A stretch of DNA of 64,000 nucleotides from NCBI RefSeq assembly GCF_002355415.1, contig NZ_AP014936.1, positions 1,922,001 through 1,986,000 of the forward strand, in the 5' to 3' direction. The stretch comes from Sulfurifustis variabilis (GTDB lineage Bacteria; Pseudomonadota; Gammaproteobacteria; Acidiferrobacterales; Sulfurifustaceae). The notes below the pieces were generated by a model. It was given only the letters and a program-made list of their open reading frames with translations. It was not told where the DNA came from and did not search any database. The stretch's first letter is position 1; every line of letters begins with the position of its first letter. This document shows positions 17,592 through 28,857 of this stretch, in pieces. The position numbers and the translations under genes were made by a program.

Positions 17592-18116
17592 ATGGCGCGC
17601 CGCCTGATCAAGCGCTGGTTCCCCGACCCCCACAAGGTGCGCAACCACAAGCACCTGCGGTTCTTCGGCACGCTCCTGCACGACCCGAACCTCTGGCATT
17701 TGAACCGGCACTCGGTGTCCGACGCGTTCGCCATCGGACTCTTCATGGCGTTCGTGCCGATGCCGTTTCAGATGATCCCGGCCGCCGCGCTCGCGATTTA
17801 TCTGCGCGCCAACCTGCCGATCTCGGTCGCCCTGGTCTGGATCACCAATCCGGTGACGATGCCCCCCATCTCCTATTTCTGCTATCTGGTGGGAACCTGG
17901 ATACTCAACACCCCGCCCCAGCCGTTCGCCTTCGAGCCGACCTGGGATTGGATCGCCTGGGAATTGAAGCGGATATGGCAGCCGTTCCTGCTCGGCAGCT
18001 TCGTGGTGGCCAGCCTCACCTCGCTCGCCGGGTACTGGAGCATGCGCGGGCTCTGGCGCTGGCACGTGATCCGGGACTGGGAGCGCCGGAAGAACCGTCC
18101 TCCGCGGGTCCGCTAG
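17592..18116 (+). CDS. DUF2062 membrane protein
   Basis: 174 residues with the DUF2062 core: [15 protein letters not shown], then [14 protein letters not shown], and two or three hydrophobic helices (about 45-68, 70-105, 130-150). Inner-membrane protein of unknown function. It is the only plus-strand gene in the block and sits between comEC and lolD as in pseudomonads. Its TAG stop shares the palindrome CTAG with the lolD stop on the other strand. Confidence 0.82.
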   Translation: MARRLIKRWFPDPHKVRNHKHLRFFGTLLHDPNLWHLNRHSVSDAFAIGLFMAFVPMPFQMIPAAALAIYLRANLPISVALVWITNPVTMPPISYFCYLVGTWILNTPPQPFAFEPTWDWIAWELKRIWQPFLLGSFVVASLTSLAGYWSMRGLWRWHVIRDWERRKNRPPRVR

Positions 18117-18796
18117 GCGGGCTTCAGCACGCCGTCTTCGAGCCGCAGCACGCGGTCCATTCGCTCAGCCAGCGTTGGATCGTGGGTCACGATGATGAAG
18201 CTCGTCTGGAACTCCCGGTTCAATTCGAGCATGAGCTCGTAGACGGTCTGGGCGGTCTCGCGATCCAGGTTACCCGTCGGCTCGTCCGCCAGCACGCAGA
18301 GCGGACGCGTGACCATGGCCCGTGCCACCGCCACCCGCTGACGCTCGCCGCCCGACAGTTCACCCGGCCGATGCTGCAAGCGGTCCTCGAGACCCACCCG
18401 ACTCAGCATCTCGGTCGCCTGCTTCACGGCCGAGCCGCTCGGACCGCGGCGCATCAGGAGCGGCATCGCCACGTTCTCCAGCGCCGTGAATTCGGGCAGC
18501 AGGTGGTGGAACTGGTAGACGAAGCCGAGATTACGGTTACGGAATGTCCCGCGCGCCGCTTCGGAGAGCTTGCCGATGTCCTTGCCGTCGATCTCCACCT
18601 GGCCCGCGGTCGGTCGGTCCAGTCCGCCGAGGACGTGAAGCAGCGTGCTCTTGCCCGATCCGGAAGCGCCTACGATCCCGACCTGCTCGCCGCGCCTGAC
18701 ACGGAGATAGACTCCGCGCAGGACGGAGACGCTGAAGGCGCCCTCGTCGAACACCTTCGCGAGCCCCGTCGCCCGCAACACGTACTCGTTCGTCAT
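18113..18796 (-). CDS. lolD: Lipoprotein-releasing ABC transporter ATPase LolD
   Basis: 227-residue ABC ATPase: Walker [10 protein letters not shown] (43-51), signature [15 protein letters not shown] and Walker [13 protein letters not shown]. It powers release of outer-membrane lipoproteins from the inner membrane to LolA. ATG overlaps the lolC/E stop (ATGA), so the two are coupled. Confidence 0.92.
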   Translation of the reverse strand: MTNEYVLRATGLAKVFDEGAFSVSVLRGVYLRVRRGEQVGIVGASGSGKSTLLHVLGGLDRPTAGQVEIDGKDIGKLSEAARGTFRNRNLGFVYQFHHLLPEFTALENVAMPLLMRRGPSGSAVKQATEMLSRVGLEDRLQHRPGELSGGERQRVAVARAMVTRPLCVLADEPTGNLDRETAQTVYELMLELNREFQTSFIIVTHDPTLAERMDRVLRLEDGVLKPA

Positions 18797-20040
18797 TCGT
18801 AGCGCAGCGCCTCGGCGGGCTGGACGCGCGAGGCGCGCCAGGCAGGATAGATGGTGGAGAGCAGCGCGAGCGCCAGCGACGCGCCGGAGATCAGTGCGAC
18901 GTCGCTCCAGTGCAGATCCGAGGGGAGCTCGCTGATGAGATAAACGTCCGCGGAAAGAAACGATACCCGGAACAGGCTTTCCAGGAACTGGACGATCGAC
19001 TCCACGTTGTACGCAAGCAGTATTCCCGCGACGGTTCCAACTACCGTGCCGAGGACGCCGACGACCGCGCCCTGCACCATGAACACGCCCATGACGCTGC
19101 GCGGGCTGAGACCCAGCGTGCGCAGGATGGCGATGTCCGCCTCCTTCTCGGTAACGATGACCACGAGCGTCGAGATCACGTTGAACATCGCGACCGTAAC
19201 GATGAGCAGGAGGATGACGAACATGACGGTTTTCTCGATCTGCAGCGCCCGGAAGAAGTTGCCGTGCTCGCGCGTCCAGTCGCGCGCGCGATATTCGGGT
19301 CCGAGCCGGAGCGACAGCTGTTGCGCGACCGCCGGCGCCGTGTCCAGGGCGTCGAGCTTCAGGCGCACGCCGGTGACCGCCGTGCCCAACCGGTAAAGTT
19401 TCGCCGCGTCGTCGAGGTGCACGAGCACCAGGCCGCTGTCGTACTCGTACATGTCGATGCGGAAGATGCCGACGACGTTGAAGCGCTTGAACCGCGGAAG
19501 CAGGCCGGCCGGCGTGGCCTGCGCCTGCGGCACCACGAGCGAGACCTGGGAACCGACGCCGAGATCGAGCTTCCAGGCAAGCGCGCTCCCGACCACCACG
19601 TTGAACTCGCCCGGCTTGAGCGCATCGAGGCTTCCCTCGATCATCTTGTCGGCGATTTCGGACACGCTGCGCTCTTCCACCGGCATCACGCCCCGCACGA
19701 ACACGCCGCTCACGTCGCGGCCGCGTGCTGCCATGGCCTGTCCGAGCACGTAGGGCGCCTCGCCGATCACGCTCGGGTGGTCCTTCACTCGGCGCGCGAC
19801 TTCCCGCCAGTCCGTCAGCCTCCCCTCCGGCCCGGTCACGGTGACGTGCGACACGACGCCGAGGATGCGCCCGCGCAACTCCTTGCCGAAGCCGTTCATG
19901 ACCGAGAGCACCGTAATGAGAGCGGCGATTCCGAGCGTGATGCCGAGGATCGAGATGAGCGAGATGAACGAGATGAAATGATCCCGTCGGCGGGCGCGCA
20001 CGTAGCGCAGGCCGACGAACAGCTCGAGCGGGCGAATCAT
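18793..20040 (-). CDS. lolC: Lipoprotein-releasing transporter permease LolC/LolE
   Basis: 415 residues with the MacB/FtsX layout: one N-terminal helix (about 25-48, [19 protein letters not shown] before it), a large periplasmic domain, and three C-terminal helices with the FtsX family end. The N-terminal signature is that of LolC/E. Only one permease gene is present, so the transporter may use a homodimer (LolF-like) rather than LolCE. A second copy outside the window cannot be excluded. Confidence 0.9.
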   Translation of the reverse strand: MIRPLELFVGLRYVRARRRDHFISFISLISILGITLGIAALITVLSVMNGFGKELRGRILGVVSHVTVTGPEGRLTDWREVARRVKDHPSVIGEAPYVLGQAMAARGRDVSGVFVRGVMPVEERSVSEIADKMIEGSLDALKPGEFNVVVGSALAWKLDLGVGSQVSLVVPQAQATPAGLLPRFKRFNVVGIFRIDMYEYDSGLVLVHLDDAAKLYRLGTAVTGVRLKLDALDTAPAVAQQLSLRLGPEYRARDWTREHGNFFRALQIEKTVMFVILLLIVTVAMFNVISTLVVIVTEKEADIAILRTLGLSPRSVMGVFMVQGAVVGVLGTVVGTVAGILLAYNVESIVQFLESLFRVSFLSADVYLISELPSDLHWSDVALISGASLALALLSTIYPAWRASRVQPAEALRYE

Positions 20041-20265
20041 GGCGCGGCTATTGGCCCGGTTGGATTGCCCCGGAAGAGCGGAGGCACCCGCCGACAGGCG
20101 TACTCATGGCTTCGAGTCACGTTGATCGCGCCGGGTCAGGAACGAAAATCATAGACCTTCCGGTTGCTGCGGCGGCAAGGCGGTGTCGCTCGCGGAGTCG
20201 AGAGCATAACAACTCACTGTGAATCTTCAAATGGGACGGATGCCGCGCGGTGACTCGCACACGCC
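20041..20265. other. Intergenic region upstream of lolC/E
   Basis: 225 bases between the lolC/E start and the end of the CapA-like gene. I see no coding potential, no strong hairpin and no clear promoter; it must hold the lolC/E promoter on the minus strand. Confidence 0.5.
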
Positions 20266-21384
20266 CTAGGGCGCGTAGGACGCCTTGCGCGAATCGCGCG
20301 ACCAGACGGCGACGCCGTTCCGGTTCTCGAGCGCGGTGCCGAGCGGTGCGGAGAGCGCCTTCAGCAACTCCACCACCTCGTCGGCATCGGCGCCGGCGAG
20401 CGGGCGTGGCTGAAAGACGACCTCGGCGTTCTTCACGTTGATCGGGTGCAGCGCCACGGCGTGCACGCGCTTGTCGCGCACCGTCAGGACGGCGACGACG
20501 CTGCGCGTCGCCGTCGAGCTGTACGATCCGAACACGAAGTTGCCGAGGCTATAAAGGATGATTCCGTCGCGGTAATGCTCGACCGCCTGCAACACGTGCG
20601 GATGATGGCCGATCACGGCGGCGGCGCCGGCGTCGATCGCGGCATGCCCGAGCGCACGCTGGTAATCGCGCAGCTCGGTGGTCCCTTCCCGCCCCCAGTG
20701 GAAGGAAACCAGCACGATGTCGGCGTTCTCGCGGGCCGCGGCGACGTCCGCGCGCACCTCCTTCTCGTGTCCGAACGCGGTGCCGGGTCGCGCGTTCGAT
20801 GCCCAGAACTCCTCCGGAAACGTCAGCGAGTACGCGAGGAGCGCGATACGCGCACTGCCGGCATTGACGAGCGCGGGCCGTCGTGCCCTCGCGAGGTCTT
20901 CCCCGGCGCCGGCGTAGCGGATACCGGCCGCATCCAGCGCACGCACGGTATCGCGCAGGCCGTCGAGGCCGTAGTCCATCAGGTGGTTGTTGGCGAGCGA
21001 GACGAGCCGGAATCCCGCCCGCGCAAGCGCCGGCGCCACGAGATCGGGCGGCGACCGAAAGACATATTGCTTGCCTTCGAAGGGCTGCCCACGATCGGTC
21101 AGCGGGCCCTCCAGGTTGCCGAACGCGAGCATCGCCTGTCCCAGCAGCTCCTTCGTCTGGGCGAAGGGGTAGTCGTACCCGAAGATCGCGAGCTCCGGCG
21201 CCGCCGTCCCGCCGAGCATGATGTCTCCGACCGCCGCGACGCGCAGCTCGCCCTCGGCGTCCTCGGCGACGGTTGAAACCGCGAATGCCCCCGATCCTGC
21301 TGCAAGCAGACAGGCGGCGAGAGCGGCCCGCACGAAGTTCCGGCAGTCCCTGATCCTGCCGACCGCCGTGGATCGAGTCGCCAT
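20266..21384 (-). CDS. CapA family (PGA_cap metallophosphatase-like) protein, exported
   Basis: 372 residues from ATG at 21384. An N-terminal signal peptide (about residues 15-37, ending AFA) precedes the PGA_cap domain: VGDIMLGG, FGNLEGPLTD, LANNHLMDYG, FHWGRE, GHHPHVLQ and YSLGNFVF are the metal-site motifs of the calcineurin-like CapA family. CapA proteins act in poly-gamma-glutamate export, but no capBC genes are here, so a different substrate is likely. The start ATG overlaps the dciA stop by one base. Confidence 0.83.
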   Translation of the reverse strand: MATRSTAVGRIRDCRNFVRAALAACLLAAGSGAFAVSTVAEDAEGELRVAAVGDIMLGGTAAPELAIFGYDYPFAQTKELLGQAMLAFGNLEGPLTDRGQPFEGKQYVFRSPPDLVAPALARAGFRLVSLANNHLMDYGLDGLRDTVRALDAAGIRYAGAGEDLARARRPALVNAGSARIALLAYSLTFPEEFWASNARPGTAFGHEKEVRADVAAARENADIVLVSFHWGREGTTELRDYQRALGHAAIDAGAAAVIGHHPHVLQAVEHYRDGIILYSLGNFVFGSYSSTATRSVVAVLTVRDKRVHAVALHPINVKNAEVVFQPRPLAGADADEVVELLKALSAPLGTALENRNGVAVWSRDSRKASYAP

Positions 21385-21866
21385 TACCCTGACTTGCCCG
21401 GGCCGCGCGAGAGCTCGGCGAGGCGCAGTATGGACGCGCGAAGCGCCGGATGCTCGATCCCCTCGGCGACACTCCGGAGCAGTCGTCCTGTCGCGCTGGA
21501 GAAGGGCTGAGGGCGGGGCGTCGAAACTTCCCGACCGGGTCGGCATCCCCCTGCCGTGGGGGTCCGGGCCGGAGTCACCTTGATGCTGAGGCCGACCAGG
21601 TTTTGCAGGAGGGGGTCACGGACCAGCCGGGATACGAGCGTGAACTGCTGCTGGCGCAGACGGCTGGCCCAGACCGGGGTATCGGCGTGCACCACCAGTT
21701 TGCCCATCGTGAACCGGACGGGTCGCGCATGGGAGGCCAGCGGTTCCGGGACGTGGGTATGCCAGAGGGCCTGCAGACGGGTCGTCTCGTCCATGTACTC
21801 GGCCACCGCCCGGGATAGCCCGCCCGTCAGAAAAGCGCCGATTCGCCGCGGTCCGACCCCGCCCAT
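21384..21866 (-). CDS. dciA: DciA-like helicase-loading protein (DUF721)
   Basis: 160 residues; the N-terminal 95 match the DUF721/DciA fold (LQALWHTHVPEPLASHARPVRF, then LVVHADTPVWASRLRQQ). DciA loads the replicative helicase DnaB in most bacteria, which lack DnaC; dnaB is in this window at 32 kb. After residue 98 there is a proline/glycine-rich linker and a short helical tail. It is divergent from the M23 peptidase gene, the usual neighbour in the lpxC-dciA-M23-secA region, although secA and lpxC are not here. Confidence 0.75.
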   Translation of the reverse strand: MGGVGPRRIGAFLTGGLSRAVAEYMDETTRLQALWHTHVPEPLASHARPVRFTMGKLVVHADTPVWASRLRQQQFTLVSRLVRDPLLQNLVGLSIKVTPARTPTAGGCRPGREVSTPRPQPFSSATGRLLRSVAEGIEHPALRASILRLAELSRGPGKSG

Positions 21867-21963
21867 CGCCCTCTTCCCTCCCGGTCCTGGTCTATGCTCA
21901 GAAAAAGCCTTTGTAAACCGGACCGCTTAGGTCCCGCTTCGTAGTCTAGACTTCAAAAGGCCT

Positions 21964-22911
21964 ATGCAGATTATCCTGCTTGCCGAAGGGATCCGAAAGG
22001 GACGGAACGCCTCCCTCTCCCACCGCCACCTCCTGGTGATCCTTCTCATCGGGGGGCTGTTCCTGCCGCTTTTCTTCGGCGTGCTCACCTTCAGGATCCA
22101 CGCGCTCCTCGAGCGCCATTCGGGCGAACAGAGCCTGGTGTCGGCCTACGGCGAAGAGCTCGCGCGCCAGGCGACCGCGCTCGAGGCGGCCAAGCTCGAG
22201 GCCTCCACCCACCTGAACGCGCTGGCCCTGAAGCTCGGGCAGCTCCAGGCTCAGGTGCTGCGCCTCAATGCCCTCGGGGGCCGGCTCACCAACATGGCCG
22301 GGCTCGACCGTCGGGAATTCAATTTCGAGACCGAGGTCGCCCAAGGCGGCCCGGAGCAGACCGGCATGCCCGGCGGGCTCGACGTGCTCGCGAGCCTCGA
22401 TCGGCTCTCCCTCGAGATCACCGCCTCCAAGGCCAAGCTCCAGGCCCTCGAGACGCTGCTGCTCGACCGGCGGCTCACCGATGCCGTGACCCCGGCCGGC
22501 TGGCCCGCCGACGGGGGGTTCGTGTCCTCGCACTTCGGCACCCGCGCCGATCCGTTCACCGGGCGGCTCGCCTACCACGAGGGGGTGGACATCGCCGCCA
22601 AGCTCGGTTCCCCCATCCGCGCCATGGCCGACGGGGTCGTGTCCTACGCCGGGGAGAAGTCGAACTACGGGCGGGTCGTCGAGGTCACCCACGCAAGCGG
22701 GCTCGTCACGCGCTACGCCCACCTGCTCTCGCTCCTCGTCAAAGTGGGCGACAAGGTCGGTCGCGGCGACGCCCTCGCCCTCGTCGGCTCCTCCGGGCGC
22801 TCCACCGGCCCGCACGTGCACGTCGAGGTGCTGAAGGACGGGCGGGCGGTGAATCCGGCGGGGTATTTGCGTCCCAGCGAGCGTTCGAAGCTCGCGCACA
22901 CCGCGCCCTGA
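21964..22911 (+). CDS. M23 family (LytM-type) metallopeptidase, membrane-anchored
   Basis: 315 residues: cytoplasmic start, one helix (about 25-45), a periplasmic coiled-coil-like stretch (60-160) and a C-terminal LytM domain (about 190-300) with H-E-G-V-D and H-V-H-V-E zinc ligands, so it is probably an active peptidoglycan endopeptidase. Divergent from dciA. Confidence 0.87.
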   Translation: MQIILLAEGIRKGRNASLSHRHLLVILLIGGLFLPLFFGVLTFRIHALLERHSGEQSLVSAYGEELARQATALEAAKLEASTHLNALALKLGQLQAQVLRLNALGGRLTNMAGLDRREFNFETEVAQGGPEQTGMPGGLDVLASLDRLSLEITASKAKLQALETLLLDRRLTDAVTPAGWPADGGFVSSHFGTRADPFTGRLAYHEGVDIAAKLGSPIRAMADGVVSYAGEKSNYGRVVEVTHASGLVTRYAHLLSLLVKVGDKVGRGDALALVGSSGRSTGPHVHVEVLKDGRAVNPAGYLRPSERSKLAHTAP

Positions 22912-22944
22912 CCGCGCCGCCGCACTCGCGTTAACATCGGCGCC

Positions 22945-23682
22945 ATGGATGGCGCCCGCGACATCTCCTCCCGTCTTGCCGCGCTTCGCGATCGCATCGC
23001 GGAGCTCGCGCGCGCGGCAGGGCGCGATCCACGGGACGTGCGCCTGATCGCAGTGTCGAAAACCCATCCGGCCGAGAGCGTGCGCGACGCCCTCGATGCC
23101 GGGCAGCGCGATTTCGGCGAAAGCACCGTGCAGGAAGCGCTGCCGAAGATCGACGCCCTGTCGGGGACCGGCGCGCAGTGGCATTTCATCGGCCATCTCC
23201 AGTCGAACAAGGCCAAGTTCATCCTGCCCCGCTTTGCCTGGGTCCACTCCCTCGATAGCGCGAAGATCGCGGTGCGCCTTTCCCACGTCGCGCACGAATG
23301 GAGCACGCCGCTGAACGCGCTGATCGAGGTCAACGTGACGCGCGACCCGGCCAAGCACGGCGTCCTTCCGGAAGCGCTGCCCGGCTTGCTCGAGCAGCTG
23401 CGGCGGGAGGATCTGCCGGGCATCGTCTTGCGCGGCCTCATGACGATCGGCCCCCATCAAGCGAGCGAGCCCGAGATACGGTGCTGCTTCGCGGGACTGC
23501 GCCAGCTGCGGGACGAGAATCGCGCCCGCTTCGGGCTGCCGCTCTTCACCGAGCTCTCGATGGGCATGAGCGGCGACTACGCGTACGCGATCGCGGAGGG
23601 CGCGACCATGGTGCGTCTCGGCACGGCGATCTTCGGGGAGCGAAGCTACGCGCGCGCTGCGAAAGCCGGCGCGCCCGGGTGA
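22945..23682 (+). CDS. yggS: YggS-family pyridoxal phosphate homeostasis protein
   Basis: 245 residues, normal length. PLP-binding Lys39 in LIAVSKTHP; FGESTVQEALPKI, WHFIGHLQSNKAK and MGMSGDYAYAIAEGATMVRLGTAIFG are family segments. It binds PLP and affects amino-acid and B6 balance; no catalytic activity is known. Residue 62 region reads FGESTVQE where most relatives have FGENRVQE. It lies apart from the pilT/proC genes it often accompanies. Confidence 0.88.
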   Translation: MDGARDISSRLAALRDRIAELARAAGRDPRDVRLIAVSKTHPAESVRDALDAGQRDFGESTVQEALPKIDALSGTGAQWHFIGHLQSNKAKFILPRFAWVHSLDSAKIAVRLSHVAHEWSTPLNALIEVNVTRDPAKHGVLPEALPGLLEQLRREDLPGIVLRGLMTIGPHQASEPEIRCCFAGLRQLRDENRARFGLPLFTELSMGMSGDYAYAIAEGATMVRLGTAIFGERSYARAAKAGAPG

Positions 23683-23698
23683 CGGGCTTCGCCGGCGG

Positions 23699-24547
23699 CT
23701 ACAGCCTCGCCGAGATGTAGGCGGCGACGATGATCAAGGCCCCGCCCGACCAATCCGCCGCCGTCATCACCTCGTCGGTGAGGAGTTGCTGCGAGATGGC
23801 GCCGCTCACGAGCTCGAAGAGCAGGATCACGGCCGAGCGATGGATCGGCATGTGCGTCACCCCGTACTGCACGAGCACGGTCATGAGCAGGATGCCGAAG
23901 ACGCCGAGGGCGACGGCGCCGAGCGTCACCGTCGCTTCCACGCCCGGCGACGGAACGCGAAAGAGCGCAATCAGCGCGTAGGCGATCACCGCGACGCCGA
24001 CCCACACGGCGAGCGACTTCGCCGCGATCGACGCCTCCTGTCCCTTTCGCACGAAGACGTTCGAGAGCGCGAACGCGAAGCCGGCGCTCAACGCGAGCCA
24101 GTCGGAGTTGTGCTGCGGCCAAGGCACGCCGGAGACGGGATCCCACAGCAGCAGCAGCGCTCCCGCCATCGCAACGCCGAGAGTCGCGAGCGAGCGGTTC
24201 GAGACCCGTTCGCCCAGAATGATCCATCCGAGTATCACGGCCCAGACCGGCGAAAGATAGAAGAGCAGCAGGACGCGCATCACGTTGCCGTCGAGGATCG
24301 CCAGCACGAACGCGATGTTCGTCCATCCCCCGGCCAGCGCGAGCGGCAGCAGCGTGCGCCGGTGCGCCACGAGTTCGCGCGCGGCGGGCAACGTCACCGG
24401 CAGGCTCGCCGCCAGGGCGGCGGCATAAAGGATCAGCGTGAGCCAGATGCCCGAGAGCCCATGGCCCTCGAGAAGGCGCATCGGGTACCAGATGACGCCC
24501 CAGAGCCCGGCCCCGAGCAGCAGGCTCGCGACCGGGAGCAGGTGCAT
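23699..24547 (-). CDS. DMT-superfamily (EamA) transporter
   Basis: 282 residues from ATG at 24547, with ten hydrophobic helices and two EamA halves (about 8-140 and 150-280), the second marked by a small-residue-rich GAISQQLLTDEV segment before the last helix. Inner-membrane carrier or exporter of small metabolites; substrate unknown. Convergent with yggS and divergent from dapC. Confidence 0.82.
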   Translation of the reverse strand: MHLLPVASLLLGAGLWGVIWYPMRLLEGHGLSGIWLTLILYAAALAASLPVTLPAARELVAHRRTLLPLALAGGWTNIAFVLAILDGNVMRVLLLFYLSPVWAVILGWIILGERVSNRSLATLGVAMAGALLLLWDPVSGVPWPQHNSDWLALSAGFAFALSNVFVRKGQEASIAAKSLAVWVGVAVIAYALIALFRVPSPGVEATVTLGAVALGVFGILLMTVLVQYGVTHMPIHRSAVILLFELVSGAISQQLLTDEVMTAADWSGGALIIVAAYISARL

Positions 24548-24554
24548 CCGTCGG

Positions 24555-24584
24555 TTGGAGGCCAAATCCCCTTTTCCGTATAAT
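24555..24584 (+). promoter_or_regulatory. Promoter for dapC-dapD-dapE
   Basis: TTGGAG (24555-24560), 18-base spacer, perfect -10 TATAAT (24579-24584). The predicted start near 24591 gives a leader of about 20 bases for the dapC ATG at 24613. It overlaps the 5' end of the divergent DMT transporter gene region. Confidence 0.5.
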
Positions 24585-24612
24585 CGCCCGCGTCGTTCTC
24601 CCATAACTCCCC

Positions 24613-25809
24613 ATGAACCCCAAGCTCGCGAGCCTGCAGGCCTACCCGTTTCAGCGGCTCGCCGGGCTCATCCAGGGCGTCACGCCAGCCCCGAAATCGC
24701 CGATCGTCATGTCGATCGGCGAGCCCAAGCACCCGGCGCCGCGGTTCGTGCTCGAGGCGCTCGCCGCACACCTCGGCGGCCTCTCCGCGTATCCCACCAC
24801 CAGGGGAATGCCCGAGCTGCGCGCGAGTATCGCGGCGTGGGCCAATCGGCGGTTCAAGCTGGATCGCCTGCCCCTCGATCCCGAACGCCACGTGCTGCCG
24901 GCGAGCGGGACGCGCGAGGCCTTGTTCTCGGCCGCGCAGGCGATCGTCGACGCCGACGCCAAGCGGCCGGCCGTCATCATGCCCAATCCCTTCTATCAAA
25001 TCTATGAAGGAGCGGCGCTTCTTGCCGGAGCGGAACCGTACTTTCTCGACACGCCGCCCCCCGATTACCGGATGGACTTTCAGTCGGTTCCCGAAGAGGT
25101 CCTGCGCCGCACACAGCTCGTCTACACCTGCTCGCCGGGCAACCCCACAGGGGCGGTCATGGGGCGCGAGGAATACGTCCGCCTGCTCGAGCTCGCCGAG
25201 CGCCACGACTTCGTTGTCGCGGCCGACGAGTGCTACTCGGAGCTCTACTTCGACGAAGACCGCCCGCCGGTGGGCCTGCTCCAGGTGGCGAACGAGCTGG
25301 GCATCCGGGACTACCGTCGCTGCCTCGTGTTCCACAGTCTGTCGAAGCGCTCGAACGTGCCCGGCATGCGCTCAGGCTTCATCGCGGGCGACGGCGTACT
25401 CATGCAACGGTTCTTCGAGTACCGTACGTACCACGGCTGCACGCTGCCGGGTCCGGTCCAGCGCGCAAGCATGGCGGCCTGGCAGGACGAGGCGCACGTG
25501 CGCGAGAACCGCGCCGCCTACCGCGCGAAGTTCGACTCCGTCCTCGAGGTGCTGGCGCCGGTGCTCCGGGTCGAGCGGCCGCAGGCCGGCTTCTACCTCT
25601 GGCCGGAAACGCCCATCGACGACGAGCGCTTCACGCGGGAGCTCTACCGGCGCGAGAATGTGCTGGTGCTTCCCGGCCGCTACCTGTCCCGCGAGGCGCG
25701 CGGATCCGACCCCGGCAAGAACCGGGTCCGCGTGGCGCTCGTCGCGAGCTTCGACGAGTGCCGCGAGGCGGCCGAGCGCATACGCGATTTCGTGCAGACC
25801 CTTTCCTGA
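24613..25809 (+). CDS. dapC: N-succinyldiaminopimelate aminotransferase
   Basis: 398-residue class I/II aminotransferase. PLP Lys245 in [14 protein letters not shown] motif in SPGNPTG (174-180); the aspartate of VAADECYSE and GMRSGF. Converts N-succinyl-2-amino-6-oxopimelate to N-succinyl-LL-DAP using glutamate. Followed by dapD and dapE, so the assignment among aminotransferases is firm. Confidence 0.9.
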   Translation: MNPKLASLQAYPFQRLAGLIQGVTPAPKSPIVMSIGEPKHPAPRFVLEALAAHLGGLSAYPTTRGMPELRASIAAWANRRFKLDRLPLDPERHVLPASGTREALFSAAQAIVDADAKRPAVIMPNPFYQIYEGAALLAGAEPYFLDTPPPDYRMDFQSVPEEVLRRTQLVYTCSPGNPTGAVMGREEYVRLLELAERHDFVVAADECYSELYFDEDRPPVGLLQVANELGIRDYRRCLVFHSLSKRSNVPGMRSGFIAGDGVLMQRFFEYRTYHGCTLPGPVQRASMAAWQDEAHVRENRAAYRAKFDSVLEVLAPVLRVERPQAGFYLWPETPIDDERFTRELYRRENVLVLPGRYLSREARGSDPGKNRVRVALVASFDECREAAERIRDFVQTLS

Positions 25810-25841
25810 CGACGGCGGGGCGGCCCCGCGAACGGAGAATC

Positions 25842-27861
<2,020 letters not shown>

Positions 27862-28057
27862 GCTTCATAGCCTTATCGATTATCCTGACGGTTGTTTCTG
27901 AAGCGACCGCCCGGGCATTGGGGCCTGTTTTCGGACGCTATACTTCGCTAGGAGGCCGGAAACACCTGATGCGATTCACACCTGCCGGAACCATCCCGAG
28001 CGCTTTTCCGTCGGCTCGCGCCAACCGCCCTTCCTCGTCCGGCAGCCCCGGGGCAGC
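27862..28057 (+). promoter_or_regulatory. Region between dapE and the PP2C phosphatase, possible promoter
   Basis: 196 bases. TATACT at 27939-27944 could be a -10 (preceded by a weak TTGGGG at 27918-27923, spacer 15). A strong AGGAGG at 27950-27955 stands in front of a short open frame (27969-28061). No terminator-like hairpin is clear after dapE. Confidence 0.4.
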
Positions 28058-28061
28058 ATGA
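27969..28061 (+). CDS. Possible 30-residue upstream ORF coupled to the PP2C gene
   Basis: ATG at 27969 to TGA at 28061, 30 codons. Its stop overlaps the PP2C ATG as ATGA. A perfect AGGAGG lies 13 bases before its start, whereas the PP2C start itself has only a weak GGGGC-like site. The peptide is Pro/Ser/Ala-rich with no recognisable domain. If real, it would be a leader whose translation delivers ribosomes to the phosphatase gene. Evidence is only position and the overlap. Confidence 0.3.
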   Translation: MRFTPAGTIPSAFPSARANRPSSSGSPGAA

Positions 28062-28828
28062 CCCACGTCATCATGACAGGGCTGTCGGATCGCGGCCGGA
28101 TGCGAGAGGGCAACGAGGACGCGATCGCCACGCGCCCCGAACTCGGTTTCGCGGTGCTCGCCGACGGCATGGGCGGCCACCGGGCGGGCGAAGTGGCGAG
28201 CCGCATGGCCGTGGATATCGTGGCGCGCCATCTGGCCGAAAACCTCCCGCCGGGAAACGGCGACGCGGTCGCGGAACCCGTCGTGAGCGAGGCCATACGC
28301 CTCGCCAACAACGCCATCTACGACGCCGCCCAGGAGCGTCCCGAGTGCCAGGGCATGGGGTCGACGATCGTCGTCGTGCTCTTCTCGGCCCAGAAGCTCT
28401 ATGTCGGCCACGTCGGCGACTCGCGGCTTTACCGGTTGCACGACGGCCGCCTCGAACAGCTCACGCAGGATCACTCGGTCATCCAGGAGCTGGTCAACCG
28501 GGGCCTCTTCACACCGGAAGAGGCGCGCCAGTCCGTCGCGAAGAACCTGGTTACCCGCGCACTGGGCGTCGAGCCGGGCGTGGTCCCGGACATCAGTGAA
28601 CGCCGGCTCAGCGCCGGCGACGTCTACCTGCTTTGCTCCGACGGCCTCAACGACGTGCTCGCGGATGACGAGATTGCCGGCATCCTGGACCAGCATCGCG
28701 ACGATCTCGACGCGGCCGCGCGCCGGATGGTCGAGCGCGCGAACGAGCACGGCGGCCCGGACAACATCTCCGTCATCCTCGCACGGGTAGACGACCCGAG
28801 CGGCGAGACCGAGCTGCACGAAATCTAA
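28058..28828 (+). CDS. PP2C-family Ser/Thr protein phosphatase (Stp1-like)
   Basis: 256 residues with all PPM motifs: GLSDRGRMREGNEDA (8-22), ADGMGGHRAGE (35-45) with metal-binding Asp36 and Gly37, QGMGSTIVVVLF, VGHVGDSRLY, CSDGL and GPDNIS. Cytoplasmic. Followed by an FHA-domain gene, a pairing usual in Ser/Thr phosphosignalling and type VI secretion loci; no kinase gene or secretion genes are in the window. Confidence 0.9.
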   Translation: MTHVIMTGLSDRGRMREGNEDAIATRPELGFAVLADGMGGHRAGEVASRMAVDIVARHLAENLPPGNGDAVAEPVVSEAIRLANNAIYDAAQERPECQGMGSTIVVVLFSAQKLYVGHVGDSRLYRLHDGRLEQLTQDHSVIQELVNRGLFTPEEARQSVAKNLVTRALGVEPGVVPDISERRLSAGDVYLLCSDGLNDVLADDEIAGILDQHRDDLDAAARRMVERANEHGGPDNISVILARVDDPSGETELHEI

Positions 28829-28829
28829 C

Positions 28830-28835
28830 TATAAT
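28830..28835 (+). promoter_or_regulatory. -10 hexamer before the FHA gene
   Basis: Perfect TATAAT straddling the gap after the PP2C stop, with only weak -35 candidates (GACCGA at 28807). Expected transcription start near 28842 would place GGGGGAT as the ribosome site before ATG at 28858, so this may be an internal promoter. Confidence 0.35.
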
Positions 28836-28857
28836 CCCGGTGGGGGATCACCTTCGG

